From Homarus americanus (Eukaryota; Arthropoda; Malacostraca; Decapoda; Nephropidae), in the NCBI RefSeq assembly GCF_018991925.1, contig NW_024737068.1, positions 8,732,837-8,796,836 of the forward strand: 64,000 bases of DNA, written 5' to 3'. A program made the position numbers and the translations under genes. The notes below the pieces were generated by a model, which saw nothing but the letters and a program-made list of their open reading frames with translations, did not search any database and was not told the DNA's origin. Positions 34,915 to 43,937 of this stretch are shown here, piece by piece. Within the stretch, counting starts at the first letter, position 1, and the number at the start of each line of letters is the position of its first letter.

Positions 34915-35305
34915 TCCCTTAAAGACCCCTTGTCCCTAAAAGACCCCCGTAAAAAGACCAGCGTCCCTAAAGACCTCTCAGCCCTTAAAGACCTCTCAGC
35001 CTTAAAGACCTCTCAGCCCTTAAAGACCTCTCAGCCCTTAAAGACCCTTCAGCCCTTAAAGACCCCTCAGTCCTTAAAGACCCTTCAGCCCTTAAAGACC
35101 CCTCAGCCCTTAAAGACCCCTCAGTCCTTAAAGACCCCTCAGTCCTTAAAGACCCACTCGTCCCTTAAAGACCCACTCGTCCCTTAAAGACCCCTCGTCC
35201 GTAAAAGACCAGCGTCCCTAAAGACCTCTCAGCCCTTAAAGACCTCTCAGCCTTTAAAGACCCCTCAGTCCTTAAAGACCCACTCGTCCCTTAAAGACCC
35301 CTTAT
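34915..35305. repeat. 18-bp minisatellite with CCCTTAAAGACCTCTCAG
   Basis: About twenty copies. The period is six codons, which keeps a Leu-Lys-Thr frame open. Sub-variants (CCTCAGTC, CCACTCGTC) come in runs, showing local duplication of blocks. Confidence 0.97.
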
Positions 35306-35404
35306 AATTACAGGGCAAGGTAAGCGACTAAATGACCCACAGAATATAGCTCTTTCATGCCCCCAGGAGAATTTGATGGATAGGCCTTAATGAACTAGTT
35401 AATT

Positions 35405-35660
35405 AAGAGACAGTTTTTTTTAGCTCTGGAGTTTTTTTTTAGCTCATCTGACCTTTTATTTTTTTTAGTTCATCTGACCTTTTTTAGCTCATCTGACCTT
35501 TTATTTTTTTAGCTCATCTGACCTTTTATTTTTTAGCTCATCCGACCTTTTCTCAGCTCATCTGACCTTTTTTAGCTCATCTGGCGTTTTTATTTTCTTT
35601 TTTTAGCTCATCTGACCTTTTCTTTAGCTCATCTGGCGCGTTTTCTTATTTTTTTATGTC
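35405..35660. repeat. 20-28 bp repeat with TTTAGCTCATCTGACCTTTT
   Basis: About nine copies whose length varies through T-homopolymer slippage. One AGCT per copy. Confidence 0.95.
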
Positions 35661-36060
35661 TTAGATAATATAAGAGACCATCTAAATATTTTTAGCTGTC
35701 GTCTTAGCTTTTTGATGATGTACAATAACACACTTTTCCTTTTAGCTGTTTTAGTCTCTGTCTATAGCTGAGTTATATTCAGCTAAAATACCCGTCTGTA
35801 CTGACCTAAATAATGAATGTATGTTACAACTGAGGGAGTAATTATTCTCCAATCACCAATACCCATTCATACTTGTTGTCTTACAGGGGATTAGCCAGTC
35901 TTATAAACGCATTAACTAACTGACTAATTCACTGAGAGATCTTTTTCCCTTTTCTCCAACTCAGAGCCTTTAGATCTTGACCATTTAAACTATTAACAAT
36001 TAAACCATTAACCATTTACGCCAATAACCATTTAAAATATAACCTCTAAATATTTTACCT
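35661..36060. other. AT-rich spacer, no gene seen
   Basis: AACCATTAACCATTTA words at 35985-36035 repeat three times. No coding frame. Confidence 0.45.
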
Positions 36061-36295
36061 CAGTTGACCTCAGGCTGGAGGCCGACCACTGGAGGGCCTG
36101 AGGTCGCCTAATATGGTGTTGAGAAATCACTTAGCCTTGAGAAGTACTAGTGGGTGATGAGCCCTGACGTCATCAATTTTAACAGCCATTTAAATATCAC
36201 TCTGACGTCACCAATACTAGCATCTGTCTATATGACGTCATTAATGTTGATATCCACTCCATGACGTCACGCGGCCAGGTCAGGTGAGGTCATTA
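36060..36295. promoter_or_regulatory. Candidate intronic enhancer: inverted repeat, four CREs, DR4 nuclear-receptor site
   Basis: GACCTCAGGC (36066-36075) and its exact reverse complement GCCTGAGGTC (36096-36105) form a 10-bp inverted repeat with a 20-nt loop. TGACGTCA follows at 36165-36172, 36203-36210, 36233-36240 and 36262-36269. AGGTCA occurs at 36277-36282 and 36287-36292 as a direct repeat with 4-bp spacing. TGACGTCA is the CREB/ATF palindrome and AGGTCA the nuclear-receptor half site. Unlike the 20-kb cluster, the flanks of these CREs are mostly different, which argues against simple tandem duplication. The block lies 1.1 kb 3' of the Dll exon, in its presumed intron. Activity is an inference. 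Confidence 0.45.
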
Positions 36296-36688
36296 GCACC
36301 AGATGTGTATAATAGGGGTTCCCGTCACCACTATGTATACTCTCCCTATTTTACCTTGAGAGTATACTGCTTGATATACTGTTAATGGCTCTAAATATAC
36401 CCTCAGTCAATCTGTATATTCCCTCTGTCTGTCTGTCTGTCTGTTAAATTTCATGGCAAGTATGCGTATGTATATATTGTGTATGTATGGTTAGTTTTTA
36501 TATAAATACATCTGTTTATTTGGCTAATATACATATATAACGGTATAAATGTCTGTATATTTGTCCGCCTTAGAGAAAAGTTGTATATTTGTGTATGCAT
36601 GTAAACGATCTGTGTGTATTTGCATCTTAATACACATGACAAGTGTGGATATACTGTATGTACTGTATATGTTAGCCCCGTCTTGTGT

Positions 36689-36690
<2 letters not shown>
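36296..36690. other. AT-rich spacer, no gene seen
   Basis: Contains a (GTCT)n run at 36424-36445 and GTATATTTGT words. No coding frame. Confidence 0.4.

Positions 36691-36738
<48 letters not shown>
36691..36738. repeat. (GT)n microsatellite
   Basis: About 24 GT units. Confidence 0.98.
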
Positions 36739-36741
<3 letters not shown>

Positions 36742-36884
36742 TTCATTACCATATGTGCGTTTATATCCGGCATTAATCTCAGTGTTTACATGTGTCGTAA
36801 CATCTGGTTGAGGTGTGGAGGCGAAGCACTACACAGTCAGGGTATATTTAAGTGTAAATATGTTATATATCGCTTCTTTAAATT

Positions 36885-37060
36885 CCCTAATTTATTCATT
36901 TTTCATTTATTTATTCATTCTTACCTTATTTATTTATTTTTCTTCATTTATTTATTTTTCCTTTATTCATTTTTCCCTTATTTATTTATTTTCCTTTATC
37001 TATTCATTCTTCCCTTATTTATTCATTCTTGCCTTATTTATCCATTCTTCAATACGTGAA
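36885..37060. repeat. Degenerate TTATTTATTCATTTTTCC array
   Basis: TTCCCTTATTTATTCATTCTT and shorter variants repeat at 16-25 bp. Confidence 0.9.
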
Positions 37061-37379
37061 TAATGTTCAATATACTTTAAAATTACTTCATTTTCTCTCT
37101 CTTAATTTTCGTGACAAACTTGAAAATTATATTCAATAAACTTTTAAAATATTATTTATCTCTTTAAAACTAAAATAATTTCGTTATCTTCATTATCTAA
37201 CTTGAAAAAGTAAACAAAACATAAAAAATAAATAAAAATAAAAATAAATCCCATTTTAAAATGAAAAAAAAAACAGCGTAAAAAAACATTAAAAAATAAA
37301 AACAATTCCAACTAAAAACCCAAACAAAACCAAAAAAACTCCTTCAGCATAAAAAAAACAAGAAGAAAAAAGCCAATTA
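37061..37379. other. AT-rich intron sequence next to the Dll exon
   Basis: A-rich runs (37240-37380) on the plus strand are T-rich in gene sense. No other feature. Confidence 0.5.
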
Positions 37380-37386
37380 ATTTACC
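37380..37386 (-). promoter_or_regulatory. 5' splice site (donor) of the Dll exon
   Basis: The exon ends in CAG and the intron starts GTAAAT, a near-consensus donor. The cut falls in phase 0 after Gln44 of the homeodomain, which matches the conserved intron of Dll/Dlx genes. Confidence 0.85.
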
Positions 37387-37567
37387 TGAGTTTGTGTGAG
37401 ACCGAGCTTGGCGGCCAACCTAGCGCGCTCGGGCAGGGATAGGTACTGCGTCCTCTGGAATATCTTGTTAAGCTGCTGTAGTTGTAAGGAAGAGTAGATG
37501 GTCCGGGGTTTCCGCATCTTCTTGCCTTTACCACCCACTCTGACAGAACCCTCGTCTTCTGGTTTTT
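37386..37567 (-). CDS. Dll: Internal exon of a Distal-less/Dlx homeobox gene (N-terminal 44 residues of the homeodomain)
   Basis: The exon encodes part of a homeodomain transcription factor of the Distal-less family, nuclear DNA-binding proteins that specify distal appendages in arthropods. Read on the minus strand it begins with two bases of a split codon, then 60 codons. Residues 1-16 form an acidic-to-basic linker (KPEDEG, then GGKGKK). Residues 17-60 match homeodomain positions 1-44, including the diagnostic [15 protein letters not shown] and the helix 2/3 junction LGLTQTQ. The acceptor (pyrimidine tract TTTCTTCCTTACAG) and donor (CAG then GTAAAT) are canonical. The phase-0 intron after Gln44 is the position known for Dll/Dlx genes, just before the recognition helix VKIWFQN. 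There is no in-frame stop. Positions 18, 19, 27, 33 and 37 (K, I, S, R, K) differ from the Drosophila protein as I remember it, which suggests a divergent paralog. The recognition-helix exon and the first exon were not found here. A longer ATG frame over the same bases is a shadow. Confidence 0.92.
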
Positions 37568-37582
37568 CTGTAAGGAAGAAAT
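37568..37582 (-). promoter_or_regulatory. 3' splice site (acceptor) of the Dll exon
   Basis: On the minus strand the bases before the exon read TTTCTTCCTTACAG, a good pyrimidine tract ending in AG. The exon therefore starts at 37567, giving a two-base split codon followed by the open homeodomain frame. Confidence 0.8.
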
Positions 37583-37639
37583 CAAGGCACTGAGTTACAT
37601 GGGGAATCTGATGGTCTCTTGTCGATAGGGAAATTGTGT

Positions 37640-38045
37640 CGTTTATGCTAAGGTTCGTATATTGTTAAGGTTCGTGTATACAAAGTTTCGTATATTGTTA
37701 AGGTTTGTATATTGCTAAGGTTCGTATATATATGTTCGTATATTACTAAGGTTCGTATATTACTAAGGTTCGTATATTACTAAGGTTCGTATATTACTAA
37801 GGTTCGTAAATTGTTAAGGTTCGTATATTGTTAAGGTTCGTATATTCTAAGGTCTGTGTATATCAAGGTCCGTATATACTGAGGAGCTTGTATACTAAGG
37901 TCCGTATATATCAAGGTTCGTATATATCAAGGTCCGTATATATCGAGGTCCGTATATATCAAGGTCCGTATATACTAACATCCGTATATATCAAGGTCCG
38001 TATATACTAACGTCCGTATATAGCAAGGTCCGTATATACTAAACT
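37640..38045. repeat. 16-18 bp minisatellite with AAGGTTCGTATATT, just upstream of the Dll exon
   Basis: About 24 copies. The left half is AAGGTTCGTATATTACT and the right half AAGGTCCGTATATATC, a shift from TTC to TCC and from 17 to 16 bp. It begins about 70 bp 5' of the exon in gene sense, inside the upstream intron. Confidence 0.95.
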
Positions 38046-38414
38046 CACAATGTAATAAAAATTCGGACATAGAATACCATCACAGTAGTCTAATTAACAT
38101 GACAATTAGGACATTTGGACACAGATAACAACGACGATGACCATAAAAAAAATAACCCCAAACTACACCAATCAACCAATGTCCCCAACACTTACATCTG
38201 AGGGTTGGCGACCACTGCCCACCACCACGACGCCATTCCCCCCAAAAAAAAATTTACGGTCTGTGTTTAACCACTCCTGAAGGTGCTGTATCTCCTGAAG
38301 GATGTTAGATACAGGAGGTTTACAGTGGACCGGAAGGACCCCCTGTAGGACGTACAGGGCCCCCAGGGGAGGTAATTTCCTGTATCAGATGCAATAAACT
38401 TGAAATTTTCTGTG
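38046..38414. other. Unique spacer, no gene seen
   Basis: No coding frame. GTATCTCCTGAAGGATG lies near 38288 and an A run near 38245. Confidence 0.4.
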
Positions 38415-38760
38415 ATGTCAAAACTGGCAGTATCCGGACTACAGGAATGGAGGAGGGGATGTAGGAGGGAAGAGGGAGGGAGAGGAGGGGGATAGAGAGG
38501 GGGGAGGGGATATAAGAGGGTAAGGGAGAGGAAGAATGGAGAAGGGAAGATGGGAAGAAAGTAGGGGAATGGAGAGGTGGAGAGAAAGAGAGAAGGGGGT
38601 GAACCTGAAGGGGGGTTAAGATGAGGACATTCGACACTGAGAGGGGGGAGGGGGTTGTGTGGGGAGGGAGCTGGTGGTGGGGGAGGAGCTGGTGGTGGGC
38701 GGTGGTGGCGCTATGGGTGGTGTGTGTGTGTGTGTGTGTGTATCCGGTCGTGTGGGGTGA
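38415..38760. repeat. Purine-rich GGAGGG tract, GGTGGTGG and (GT)n
   Basis: GGAGAGGAGG and GGGAAG words (38445-38610), GGTGGTGGGC (38670-38720) and about 10 GT units (38721-38741). Confidence 0.88.
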
Positions 38761-38794
38761 GCGGGGAACCACAGTCATGATGTATCACCACGGC

Positions 38795-39080
38795 CACGCC
38801 TCCTGCCCTCCTCTTCTCCCTTCTTCCCTCCTCCCTCTTTTCCTCCTGTTCTTCTCCTCTCCTCCTTCCCCTTCTCTTCCTCCTCCTCCTATTTCTCTTT
38901 ATTCCTCCTTCCTCCTACCCCATCCTCCTCTTTCTCTCCTCCCATTTCCCCCTTCCATTTCTCCACCTCCTCCTTCCACCCACTTCAATTTCCTCATTTT
39001 CCCCTTTCCTCTTTCTTTCCTCACCTTCCTCCTCTTCCTATTCCTCCTCCTCCTCCTCCTGCCTCCTCTTCCCTGCCTGC
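38795..39080. repeat. Pyrimidine-rich CCTCCT tract
   Basis: CTTCCTCC, CCTCCTCCT and TTTCCTC words. Open frames are Pro/Ser/Leu noise. Confidence 0.92.
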
Positions 39081-39104
39081 CATTCTACTCGCTTCGCTAC
39101 CTCC

Positions 39105-39245
39105 ACTACAACCACCATCACCAACCACCATCACCTGCCACCATCACCAACCACCATCACCAACCACCATCACCTGCCACCATCACCAACCACCATCACC
39201 TGCCACCATCACCAACCACCATCACCGCTATCATCACTGCCAACA
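39105..39245. repeat. 12-13 bp minisatellite with ACCATCACCAACC
   Basis: ACCACCATCACCAACC and GCCACCATCACC alternate about ten times. Confidence 0.95.
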
Positions 39246-39364
39246 ACTACCCTGCAATGTGACCGCCAAATACACACTGCTGACTGTTACCACCTACATG
39301 ACCACCAGTTCTTCCAAACCTGTCATCTTCACCAGTTACTTCTGCTACCTAACTGGAGGAGATT

Positions 39365-40095
39365 CTACCACTATTACCACTACTACAACTATTACTACCA
39401 CAACTACTACCACTATTACTACCACAACTACAACCACTGCTGCTACTACCAGTTCTTTGTTATATTTACTAGGTTACCACAACCACCACTAACAACAATC
39501 CTAATCACAACCATTATCAAAATCGAAACTACAACTACTATCACAATCGTTACCTCAATCATTATAATCACATTCATTACCATTACTACCACAATCGTTA
39601 CTACAACTATTACCACGATCATTACTATAACCACTACCACAATCGTTACTACTACAATCGTTACCACCACTACCATAGCCGTGAGTACTCCTTCATATAC
39701 TACCACCATGGCAGCAACCACCATTACCACCATCGCTCTAAACACCTTTACCATTAGCATAATAGCCAACCAACATCCACCTAACATAACGTTATCACTA
39801 CCACTATCCATTACCATCACCGACCACTTCCCATATCACTCCCATCTACCACTACTACCACCACTACCAACGCCCCCTACCACTTACATAACCAGACATC
39901 ACGACTACCATTATTCTAAACCTCCTCTCACAGGTGATACTACCATAACAACTACCATCGCTACAATCACTACAACAATCCACTACAACTATTACCAGAA
40001 CTACCACTACTACCAACATTTTTAGAATAACTATGAACACTACTACCACCATTACCACAACTACCAGCACTACTACCACAGCAAACACGCTAGCT
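39365..40095. repeat. Degenerate ACTACC/ATTACTACCAC trinucleotide array
   Basis: TACCAC, ACAACTATTACTACC and ATCGTTACTAC words (18-bp and 21-bp sub-periods) continue with interruptions at 39700-39900. Confidence 0.9.
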
Positions 40096-40159
40096 CGCAC
40101 CTCCAGATCCACCGCCCCCAAAAAAATCTTCCCGTTATACCTTCTTCACTTAATGGACG

Positions 40160-40220
40160 GACACACACACACACACACGCACACGCACACACACACACAC
40201 ACACGCAACACACACACGGT
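40160..40220. repeat. (CA)n microsatellite with GC breaks
   Basis: ACACACGCACACGCACAC. Confidence 0.97.
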
Positions 40221-40353
40221 GAAAGTTCTGGCTCTGGAAACGCTTGAAAAAAAAAATTAATAATGTAAAATAAAAATAATAAATTGTTAGCGAACCAGAA
40301 CGACGTCGACTTCAGAGATAACAGCGTAATTTTCTGAAGGCGGACAGATGGCG

Positions 40354-40397
<44 letters not shown>
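40354..40397. repeat. (CA)n microsatellite
   Basis: About 21 CA units. Confidence 0.97.
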
Positions 40398-40399
<2 letters not shown>

Positions 40400-40545
40400 G
40401 TCGGCCTCGTATATAGACAATAACATATGTACCTATAGTTGAGTTTCGACGCAATTTACTCGCCATCTTGTTCGCCATCTCAGTGTACAGGTGATAATAG
40501 CTTCGCCACCGTGGACAGAACACACACACTAAGAAATACGGTAGA

Positions 40546-40667
40546 ATAGTGTGTGTGTGTGGGTGTGTGTGTGTGTACAAGGACACACAGTCAATTTGCT
40601 TCGTTCTTAACAATGATCTCTGACAAATTACGTAATGCATTTTACTTGTATTTTGTCTGGTTGTAAG

Positions 40668-40737
<70 letters not shown>

Positions 40738-40738
40738 A
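40546..40738. repeat. (GT)n then (CA)n microsatellites
   Basis: GT tract at 40548-40576 and CA tract at 40670-40737 face each other across about 95 bp and could pair. Confidence 0.97.
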
Positions 40739-40814
40739 AACAGAATATTATAATCAAAACATAATGATAGTGACAGGTTTTTTGTTTTCGTGAGGCAATG
40801 ATGGAAGAACTCTT

Positions 40815-41215
40815 GAGACAGGGGGGGATGGGGGGCCAGGGGGGTGTGAGGAGGAGGCCAGGGTGTGGGATTAGTAAGGCCAGGTGTGTGAGGGGGGTGA
40901 GTAGACAGGTGTGAGGGGGTGAAGGGCCAGGTGTGTGAGGGATGAGTAGGGCCAGGTGAGTGAGGGGTGTGGGGGCCAGGTGTGTGAGGGGGTGAGTAGG
41001 GCCAGGTGTGTGGGGTTAGTAAGGCCAGGTGTGTGAGGGGGTGAGAAGCCAGGTGAGTGAGGGGGGTGTGTAGGGCCAGGTGTGTGAGGGGTGAGTAGGG
41101 CCAGGGTGTGTGGGGTTAGTAAGGCCAGGTGTGAGGGGGTGAGTAGGGCCAGGTGAGTGAGGGGTGTGTAGGCCAGGTGGTGAGGGGGTGAGCAGGTCCA
41201 GGTGTGTGTCTACTT
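40815..41215. repeat. 24-28 bp minisatellite with GGCCAGGTGTGTGAGGGG
   Basis: About 15 copies of GTGAGTAGGGCCAGGTGTGT and variants, with frequent G-run length changes. Confidence 0.95.
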
Positions 41216-41344
41216 CACAAGGCCAGCGTTAGACCTCTCACCCACCACTGTCATAGGTAGAATATATCCTGATATATTCTCGGTATATCTTTGAAGGTAT
41301 AATTTTTCCACCTATATTAATCAATTGATGGTTGAGACCTTCAC

Positions 41345-41730
41345 CCCTACACCTACCTCCCTTCTCTCACCCCTCACCCCCTAACTCCTAATCCCTAACC
41401 TCCCAACCCTCACTCCACCCACTACCCTCTCTCACCCCCTCCCAACCCCACCCCACCCACTACCCTCTCACTCCACCCCAACCCCCACTCCCACCCACTA
41501 CCCTCTCTCACTCCCACTCCCAACCTCACTCCCACCCACTACCCTCTCTCACTCCCACCCACTACCCTCTCCTCCCCTCCCCCCTCCCACCCACCCTCAC
41601 TCCCCAACCCCCACTCCCACCCACTACCCCTCTCTCTCCCACTCCCAACCCCACTCCCACCCACTACCCTCTCACCCCACTCCCAACCCCCTCCCACCAC
41701 TACCCTCTCTCCCTCCCCCCTTCTCTCCTT
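41345..41730. repeat. Degenerate 22-26 bp repeat with CCCACCCACTACCCTCTC
   Basis: CACTCCCAACCCCACTCCC and CCACTACCCTCTCTC recur about 12 times, C-rich on plus. Confidence 0.92.
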
Positions 41731-41790
41731 CTCCCAACTAAAAGAATATACTTCGATTTTAAGTTAAATTTTGTCTTGTATCAAATTCAA

Positions 41791-41792
<2 letters not shown>

Positions 41793-41863
<71 letters not shown>
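41793..41863. repeat. (GT)n microsatellite
   Basis: About 35 GT units. Confidence 0.98.
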
Positions 41864-41866
<3 letters not shown>

Positions 41867-41963
41867 CGTAATAGCATAAACAAACACCAATAAGATACAA
41901 TAGCCGTTAGTAAATGATTGTAAAGAAACAGGTTGTTATTAGGTTAGGTTACGTTAGGTAGGG

Positions 41964-41965
<2 letters not shown>

Positions 41966-42036
<71 letters not shown>
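41966..42036. repeat. (CA)n microsatellite
   Basis: About 35 CA units, nearly the same length as the GT tract 100 bp upstream, so the pair could form a long hairpin. A TTAGGTTAGGTTACGTTAGG run directly precedes it. Confidence 0.98.
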
Positions 42037-42037
<1 letters not shown>

Positions 42038-42314
42038 ATGATGAAACGTAAACAGTGAGAAACAAAACTACAAAGAACATAAATAAAAGCAAAACTCTGA
42101 TAAAGATGAATGATAAAGTAGAGACACTAAATAGATAAATGACATAGATAATAAACAATACATAGGGGAAATAAACGTAAGGTAAATAAAAAGGGGGAAG
42201 AAACAAAATATATTAGGATGGAAAAGGAAAAAAAAAGTGAACAGACGAAGAGGAAATAACAGACGTAATACACATAATGGAGACACGCAACAGAAACAAA
42301 TGACAAAAGGTAAA

Positions 42315-42435
42315 CAAAGGAAGTGAGGGGGGGAAGGGGAGGGGGGAAGGGAGAAAGGGAGAGGGGTAGGGGAGAGAGGGGTAGGGGAGGAGGGGGAGAG
42401 AGGGTGAGGGGTAAGGGGGAGAGGGTAGAAGAAGA
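42315..42435. repeat. GGGGAGAGGG purine tract
   Basis: GGGGAGAGAGG and GGGGTAGGGGAG words. Confidence 0.9.
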
Positions 42436-42669
42436 AGGGCGTAATGCGGTGCTGTGGTTACGTCAGGAAATTCTGGCTGTGGACGTGACGACATGCGTTG
42501 TGTGACCACTGTGACGCACCCTTGTCACCCTGACGTCTGCTGCTAACTCTCAACCACTGTTTCACTGTTTCATTGTGTCTAGTTTTATAATGTGTGTCAT
42601 AGATTAGTTGTAACGTGTGCTTTTAAGCTAATGTATTGTGTGTATTGTAGGATGGTGTGACTCTCTCTA

Positions 42670-42671
<2 letters not shown>

Positions 42672-42742
<71 letters not shown>
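42672..42742. repeat. (CA)n microsatellite
   Basis: About 35 CA units. Confidence 0.98.
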
Positions 42743-42747
<5 letters not shown>

Positions 42748-42934
42748 CCTCTCTTGTAAGTATGTCATAATTTCCCTTCTTTTTCCTTTTTACCCTTAGT
42801 CAATACCACACGCCCATTACCAGACCACCCACCCACGCCTCCTGCACCCACGCCTCTTACACCACCATCTACACGCGCCTACCACAACACCTTCATCCAC
42901 ACACGCTCCAAAACACTACCTTATGCCCTCTACC

Positions 42935-43140
42935 ACATCCACGTGCCAACAACACCAACCACGTGCCAACACCACCCACCCACGCATCAACACCACCCAC
43001 CCACGATCAGCACCACCACCCACGCGCTAACAACACCACCCACACAATCAACACCACCCACCCACGCGTCAACAACACCACCCACGCGTCAACAATACCA
43101 CCCACGCCCAATACCCAAGCCCTGCGACACCTACCCACGC
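42935..43140. repeat. Degenerate 17-22 bp repeat with CCCACGCGTCAACAACACCA
   Basis: CACGCATCAACACCACCC, CACGCGTCAACAACACC and CACGTGCCAACACCACCC recur about ten times. Confidence 0.9.
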
Positions 43141-43267
43141 CCCCCTTGTCACGTTGGTTAAGAGCTATTGAGCCATGGAAACCACTGAGTATTCACACAC
43201 GAGTCAAACAAATGATGCGGTTTTGCGCGAAATGTCGATTGGGGTCGAGAGGGCTGGCGATGAAGAA

Positions 43268-43705
43268 GGCAGGTGGAGGGAGGGAGGGAGGAGGGAGGGT
43301 AGTGATGGAGGGAGCAGATGGAGAGATGCTGGCAATGAGGAGGGTAGGAGATGGGGGGTGAGGGAGGGAGGGTAGTGAGGAGGGAGCAGATGGAGAGATG
43401 CTGGCAATGAGGGAGGGTAGAGATGGGGGGGTGAGGGAGGAGGGTAGTGAGGGAGGGAGCAGATGGAGAGATGCTGGCAATGAGGGAGGGTAGAGATGGG
43501 GGGTGAGGGAGGGGAGGTAGTGATGGAGGGAGCAGATGGAGGGAGGCTGGTCATGAGGGAGGGTGAGATGGAGGGGTGATGGAGGAGGGTAGGAGGGGAT
43601 GGGATGAGGGTGGATGGAGGTATGGAGGAGAGGAGATGGCTGGGAGGGAGGGTAGAGATGGAGGGGGTGAGGGAGGGGAGGTAGTGATGGAGGGAGCAGA
43701 TAGAG
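43268..43705. repeat. About 65-70 bp minisatellite with GGAGCAGATGGAGAGATGCTGG
   Basis: GAGCAGATGGAGAGATG and CTGGCAATGAGGGAGGGTAG repeat four to five times, G/A-rich, and then decay. The first copies start at 43306, 43382 and 43455. Confidence 0.93.
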
Positions 43706-43937
43706 GGAGGAACTGAGAGCATATGTAAGGAGAGAGAGAAGAAGGGAGAGGGATAGATGATGATTAGAAAGAGAAGGAAAGATAAATACAATAAACATAA
43801 ACAAAAAATAAACAACATAAATGAATAACAAATAAAGTCAATAAATAGAAAATAATAATAATATATGATAACAAATAAGTGATAAAGGGAAAAATAAGCA
43901 ATAAGGACAATAAAGGTAAAATAAAGAGAAGGTAATG
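43706..43937. other. AT-rich spacer, no gene seen
   Basis: ATAAACATAAACAAAAAATAA-type A-rich words. No coding frame outside the shadow frames of the next array. Confidence 0.4.

Noticed and set aside
37382..37585. A 67-codon minus-strand ATG frame across the homeobox exon
   Set aside because: It is the wrong frame. The true frame gives the [15 protein letters not shown] homeodomain and is bounded by splice sites instead of ATG and stop.
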